DNA from: Planctomycetota bacterium
Lineage (GTDB): Bacteria; Planctomycetota; PUPC01
Assembly (NCBI GenBank): GCA_003559755.1
Contig: PWKM01000072.1
Coordinates: 1 to 9,157, forward strand
Length of the DNA stretch: 9,157 nt
Direction of reading: 5' to 3'
The position numbers were made by a program, and so were the translations under genes. Numbering within the stretch: position 1 is the stretch's first letter; each line of letters starts with the position of its first letter. The notes below the pieces were generated by a model. It was not told the origin of the DNA and made no database searches. It saw only the letters and a list, made by a program, of their open reading frames with translations. This document shows, in pieces, positions 6,335 through 9,157 of the stretch.

Positions 6335-7155
6335 CACATTTGCCGGATGAAGGTGGTAAGCAGGTAGTTGAAGATGAGCAGGAAAACGAGGGCGATGACC
6401 ACCGATTTTCGTGTGGCCTGGCCGACGCCCTCGGCCCCGTCGGACGGCTTTACGCTGAGTCCCATCGCGCACCCGACAGCGGCGATGAGCAGGCCGAACA
6501 CCGGGGCCTTGATGAGCACCCCGCCGAGCATGTCCCGGTTGGTGAGCGTCCGTCGAGCCCACTCGAAATAGGTGTGATACGATACCCCGATCTGGTAGTA
6601 GGCGACCACCGCACCGCCCAGGATGCCGACCAGGTTGGCGTAGACGGTGAGCACCGGCGCGACCAGTGCGAGGGCGATCAGGCGGGGCATCACCAGGAAG
6701 TCGGCCGGGTCGATGGACATCACCTCCAGGGCATCGATCTCCTCGGAGACCCGCATCGTGCCCAGCTCGGCCGCCATCGCCGAGCCGACGCGGGCGGCGA
6801 GGATCACGCCCACCCAGATCGGCCCCAGCTCGCGGCACAACGACGCAGCGACGACCGATCCGATCTGATGCTGGAGGCTCCAATTCTCGAGGAGGTGCCC
6901 CACCTGCAGAACGAGCACCATCCCGGTGAATGCCGCCACCAGCATCGCCACCGGGATGCTGTACACCCCGCAGATGAGCATCTGGTTGAGCACCTGCCGG
7001 CGGCGGACCCAGGCGCGGGTGGCGTGGCCCAGGCCGCTCGTCGTTATGATGATCGAGTAACCGGCGATCCGCACCGCGCGGGTCACCATCTGCCCCAATG
7101 CGGTGAACACCCCGCCGGCCTTGTCTCGCGCCGCCTCCGATGCGTCAGCCATCAT
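6334..7155 (-). CDS. mlaE: ABC transporter permease, MlaE family
   Basis: This 273-residue inner-membrane permease has an amphipathic N-terminal region and then hydrophobic segments at roughly 62-87, 99-122, 153-190, 211-233 and 251-270. The MlaE family signature is clear at 108-150: RELGPIWVGVILAARVGSAM, then AELGTM..VSEEIDALEVM. The protein would form a dimer that binds the MlaF ATPase inside and the MCE ring outside. Three ATGs are possible starts. The upstream one (7191) overlaps the lipoprotein gene by 47 bp. The adjacent ATGs at 7155 and 7152 have AGGTGGAGGAG directly before them, so I chose 7155 and cannot separate it from 7152. Even so it overlaps the end of the lipoprotein gene by 11 bp, which supports a common transcript. 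Confidence 0.94.
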   Translation of the reverse strand: MMADASEAARDKAGGVFTALGQMVTRAVRIAGYSIIITTSGLGHATRAWVRRRQVLNQMLICGVYSIPVAMLVAAFTGMVLVLQVGHLLENWSLQHQIGSVVAASLCRELGPIWVGVILAARVGSAMAAELGTMRVSEEIDALEVMSIDPADFLVMPRLIALALVAPVLTVYANLVGILGGAVVAYYQIGVSYHTYFEWARRTLTNRDMLGGVLIKAPVFGLLIAAVGCAMGLSVKPSDGAEGVGQATRKSVVIALVFLLIFNYLLTTFIRQM

Positions 7156-8728
7156 CTCCTCCACCTGTGGTCCAGGGGATGAACAGAACACGGAATGTCC
7201 GCCGGTCCTCCCGGTCGGAATACCCCAGCAGCCCGCCTAGCAGGTTGACCCCGCTGATTGCGCCGTCTCGGCGATTGACGGAGAACAGGGGGAAGACGCG
7301 AAGAGCACTTTTCCGTTCGTCCCGTTCGTAGCGAACCGCGCCCCACAGGAACCGATGCCGCCGCCATATCTGGCGGTCGTCCGGCGGGCCGTAGGTCCGG
7401 CGATCGTACTCGTAGATGTCCCACAACGGCGAATATACACGGCCCCACCCCTGGGGTGCGGGGAATCCGAACAGGTTCAGCGCCCCCAGGTATGCGTTCC
7501 CCTTCTCGTCACGGCGGTAGTACCAGAACGGCCAGAGTGCGTTGTCGTACGTGGTCATTTCGCTACCATCTTCGGCTGTCCAGCGCTCCGATTTATCGCG
7601 ATAGAAGAGGAAGAGAGTCCGTTCGTGACTGGTCCTCCGGTCGGTCTCCTGCTGGCCGAACCGGAAGAAAGGCCACATGTAATATTGCTGGCTGGCATTG
7701 CGGTCTCGTAACCGTCCGTAGAATGGCCAGAACTGCAGACGACTGTATCGGGGGCCTTGTCCGTAGCGGAAGAACGGCCAGGGGGCGACGTATTCTGTCT
7801 GGCCTGTATCCTCGTTTTTCGAGTAGCCAATAATCGGGCCCAGGATACTGATGTTGGTGACCGCGCCGCCCGTCTCTCGGACATAGAAGGGGAAGACGCC
7901 TCGTCGTTCCACGGCGCGGTCGTCCTCCTCGGCCTGCCCCGTGCCGCCGAAGAACGGCCAGAGGAAGAACCAGTGTGGCGGTTCGCCCTTGGCCTTTGAC
8001 CGGCCGACGATGGGCCAGACGCGCCAGCCCCGACGCCCGCCGCCGCGGCGCCAGTTGATGAACGGCCAGAGGACGGTGTATGAATGGTGGTCGCCGCTCT
8101 GGGCGTGGGAGTAGAGGGGGAACAGGACGAAGTCGATCCGGTCGCGCCCCAGCATATTTTTCACCGTGCCGCCGAGCGGAAAGACAGCGTGATACGAGCC
8201 GCGTTGATCGGACCGGCCGCCGAAGTAGATGGGGAACAGGCCCCAGACGCGGTGACGCCCCTCCTCCTCATTCCATCCGAGGAAGTTGTAGTAGAACGGC
8301 AGAAGTACCGTTCCGCGGCTGTCCTCGAACGAGGCGTGGTGGAAGAGCGGTGGCAGGACGAATACCTGCCTCGCCCGGCCCGGCACCTGGTCGGGCCCCG
8401 CCAACCGGGGACCTACGCGGTCTTCCTCGTCCAGCAGTGCCGGGGGGGTATAGTAGGGGAGGTTGTAGTTAAAGTCTTGCTCGGGGTCGAGGTCCCAGTA
8501 CTGTCTCACACTGAACAACGGGGCCAGCCCCCACTGTACGGTCGAGTGCTTCCAGCGCAGCTCGGCGAGCCGCCCCAATCGCAACTCTCCGGGATGCCGG
8601 TCGGTCTCGGCTTCGACCGGCAGGACCGGCCACTGTTCCAGCCGGTGAGCCGTGGTACAGCCGACACCGATCAGGCAGGCAAGTATGAGAGCGAGTCGGG
8701 CCCCAGTGATGGTTTGCTGGTTCTCCAT
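7145..8728 (-). CDS. Uncharacterised WPF-repeat lipoprotein linked to Mla-like transporter
   Basis: I do not recognise a characterised family. The 527-residue product starts with a signal sequence (basic residue R11, then hydrophobic LALILACLIGVG) ending in a likely lipidated C24. The lipobox G-V-G-C is imperfect, because position -3 is Gly. The residue after the Cys is Thr, not Asp, which under the enterobacterial rule would favour the outer membrane. From about residue 67 to 520 the protein shows some twenty short aromatic strands of the type LWPFF, VFPLY or MWPFF, with the central proline every 17-28 residues and charged or glycine-rich turns between. This pattern suggests a beta-rich repeat fold such as a barrel, propeller or solenoid. 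The ATG at 8726-8728 has a modest GAGGGG about 10 bp upstream. The gene overlaps the permease start, so a role in the same envelope transport system is likely but inferred. Confidence 0.85.
   Translation of the reverse strand: MENQQTITGARLALILACLIGVGCTTAHRLEQWPVLPVEAETDRHPGELRLGRLAELRWKHSTVQWGLAPLFSVRQYWDLDPEQDFNYNLPYYTPPALLDEEDRVGPRLAGPDQVPGRARQVFVLPPLFHHASFEDSRGTVLLPFYYNFLGWNEEEGRHRVWGLFPIYFGGRSDQRGSYHAVFPLGGTVKNMLGRDRIDFVLFPLYSHAQSGDHHSYTVLWPFINWRRGGGRRGWRVWPIVGRSKAKGEPPHWFFLWPFFGGTGQAEEDDRAVERRGVFPFYVRETGGAVTNISILGPIIGYSKNEDTGQTEYVAPWPFFRYGQGPRYSRLQFWPFYGRLRDRNASQQYYMWPFFRFGQQETDRRTSHERTLFLFYRDKSERWTAEDGSEMTTYDNALWPFWYYRRDEKGNAYLGALNLFGFPAPQGWGRVYSPLWDIYEYDRRTYGPPDDRQIWRRHRFLWGAVRYERDERKSALRVFPLFSVNRRDGAISGVNLLGGLLGYSDREDRRTFRVLFIPWTTGGGDDG
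7169..8530 (-). repeat. About 20 periodic [WF]-P-[FLI] motifs in the lipoprotein
   Basis: The motif prolines fall at residues 70, 127, 144, 166, 184, 204, 222, 239, 258, 280, 298, 318, 335, 353, 400, 434, 480 and 518. Degenerate copies without the proline lie near 374 (LFLFY), 420, 462 (FLWGA) and 500. Most steps are 17-22 residues. The intervening residues are not conserved, so the regularity is structural and does not reflect recent duplication. Confidence 0.8.
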
Positions 8729-8770
8729 GGGTTGGTGTCCCCTCGCCGGCCCTTTCGTTGTCCCGTTGTG

Positions 8771-8794
8771 CGAGCCGGTATGCTCTCCGGCTCG
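8771..8794. repeat. 8-bp hairpin between thiC and the lipoprotein gene
   Basis: CGAGCCGG (8771-8778) and CCGGCTCG (8787-8794) form a perfect 8-bp stem with an 8-nt loop, in the 81-bp gap after the thiC stop. No T-run follows on either strand, so it is not a canonical intrinsic terminator. It could be a weak or Rho-assisted terminator, an mRNA processing or stability element, or chance in GC-rich DNA. I see no convincing promoter in the gap. Confidence 0.5.
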
Positions 8795-8809
8795 GCCTCG
8801 GGCTCCCGT

Positions 8810-9157
8810 TCACTGGGCCGTCCGACCCGGTTCCTCCACGGTTTCGTCAGCTAGTTTGAATACACAATATTCGCCGCACATCGAGCAGACCTCGTCGTCG
8901 CCGGGCCTGCCGTGTTCTCGTACCTGGCGGGCCAGTTGGGGATCGAGGCATTGGGCGAGCTGGCCCTCCCAGTCCCGCTGTCGCCGGAGGGCCGAGAACC
9001 GGCGGTCCCAGTCGGCCGCACCGGGGATGCCCTTGCCGATGTCGCCGGCGTGTGCGGCGATCCGGGCCGCCATCACGCCCCGGCGGACCTGCTCTTCGTC
9101 GGGCAGACTCAGGTGCTCTGCGGGGGTGACATAGCAGAGGAAGGCGGCCCCGCTGGC
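8810..9157 (-). CDS. thiC: Phosphomethylpyrimidine synthase ThiC, C-terminal part
   Basis: This is the last 115 residues of a gene that begins beyond the right edge; the frame is open to base 9157. ThiC is a radical-SAM enzyme that rearranges aminoimidazole ribotide into HMP phosphate for thiamin synthesis in the cytosol. FLCYVTPAEHLSLPDEEQVR, then RIAAHAGDIGKG and the W-D spaced helices, match the ThiC C-terminal region closely. The cluster-binding cysteines are present in CSMCGEYC. Their spacing is C-x2-C-x3-C, against C-x2-C-x4-C in the E. coli type. A ThiC paralogue such as the anaerobic 5-hydroxybenzimidazole synthase cannot be excluded from this fragment alone. Any TPP riboswitch would lie outside the window. 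The downstream lipoprotein gene starts 81 bp later and may be cotranscribed. Confidence 0.93.
   Translation of the reverse strand, partial: ASGAAFLCYVTPAEHLSLPDEEQVRRGVMAARIAAHAGDIGKGIPGAADWDRRFSALRRQRDWEGQLAQCLDPQLARQVREHGRPGDDEVCSMCGEYCVFKLADETVEEPGRTAQ

Noticed and set aside
6335..6883. N-terminal extension of the ATPase by about 183 residues
   Set aside because: The extension is arginine-, glycine- and proline-rich frame-shifted permease sequence. The ATPase family starts at the ATG at 6332-6334, coupled by TGATG to the permease stop.
6340..7182. A 280-codon plus-strand open frame opposite the permease
   Set aside because: It is rich in H, D, R and Q with no membrane or domain pattern, and it mirrors the MlaE reading frame.

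Overview
The window comes from a GC-rich bacterial chromosome. The best guess is Planctomycetota, possibly the Phycisphaerae side. That guess rests on family resemblance recalled from memory: an anti-sigma-antagonist type STAS protein with an SSxLGKL core, an MCE protein carrying many G-x-G-T-x-G-x-L-L repeats, and a WPF-repeat lipoprotein. No rRNA or other marker gene is present to settle it. Every gene I can support lies on the minus strand, so transcription runs from right to left. I see no mobile element, CRISPR array, tRNA or rRNA.

Right end (9157 down to 3980): the 3' end of thiC (thiamin pyrimidine synthase) is followed, after an 81-bp gap with no recognisable promoter or terminator, by a tightly packed five-gene cluster. 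The cluster encodes a WPF-repeat lipoprotein, an MlaE-type permease, an MlaF-type ATPase, an MlaD-type MCE protein and a STAS-domain protein. Lipoprotein and permease overlap, permease and ATPase share one base (TGATG), and the remaining gaps are 17 and 28 bp. This is an Mla-like lipid transporter. MlaE and MlaF would form the inner-membrane ABC core and the MCE protein would be the periplasmic lipid-binding and bridging element. The STAS protein could be an MlaB-like regulatory subunit. The lipoprotein, with about 20 regularly spaced [WF]-P-[FLI] motifs, sits where an outer-membrane partner might be expected. No MlaA or MlaC homologue is visible.

Middle (3892 down to 932): ppdK, encoding pyruvate, phosphate dikinase, is an independent transcription unit. 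It has a near-consensus promoter (TTGACA-17 bp-TAGAAT), a strong Shine-Dalgarno sequence, a GTG start and a textbook intrinsic terminator.

Left end (869 down to 1): a small single-pass membrane protein with an ExbD/TolR-like periplasmic domain has its own promoter. The -35/-10 spacer of that promoter contains a 6-bp inverted repeat. About 325 bp of apparently non-coding DNA follows. It holds a long 14-bp perfect inverted repeat just after the stop codon, a 13-bp palindrome and some smaller hairpins.

The most interesting points are the uncharacterised periodic lipoprotein tied to the Mla-like operon, the seven-fold 34-residue repeat in the MCE protein, and the orphan ExbD-like protein that lacks the channel aspartate.
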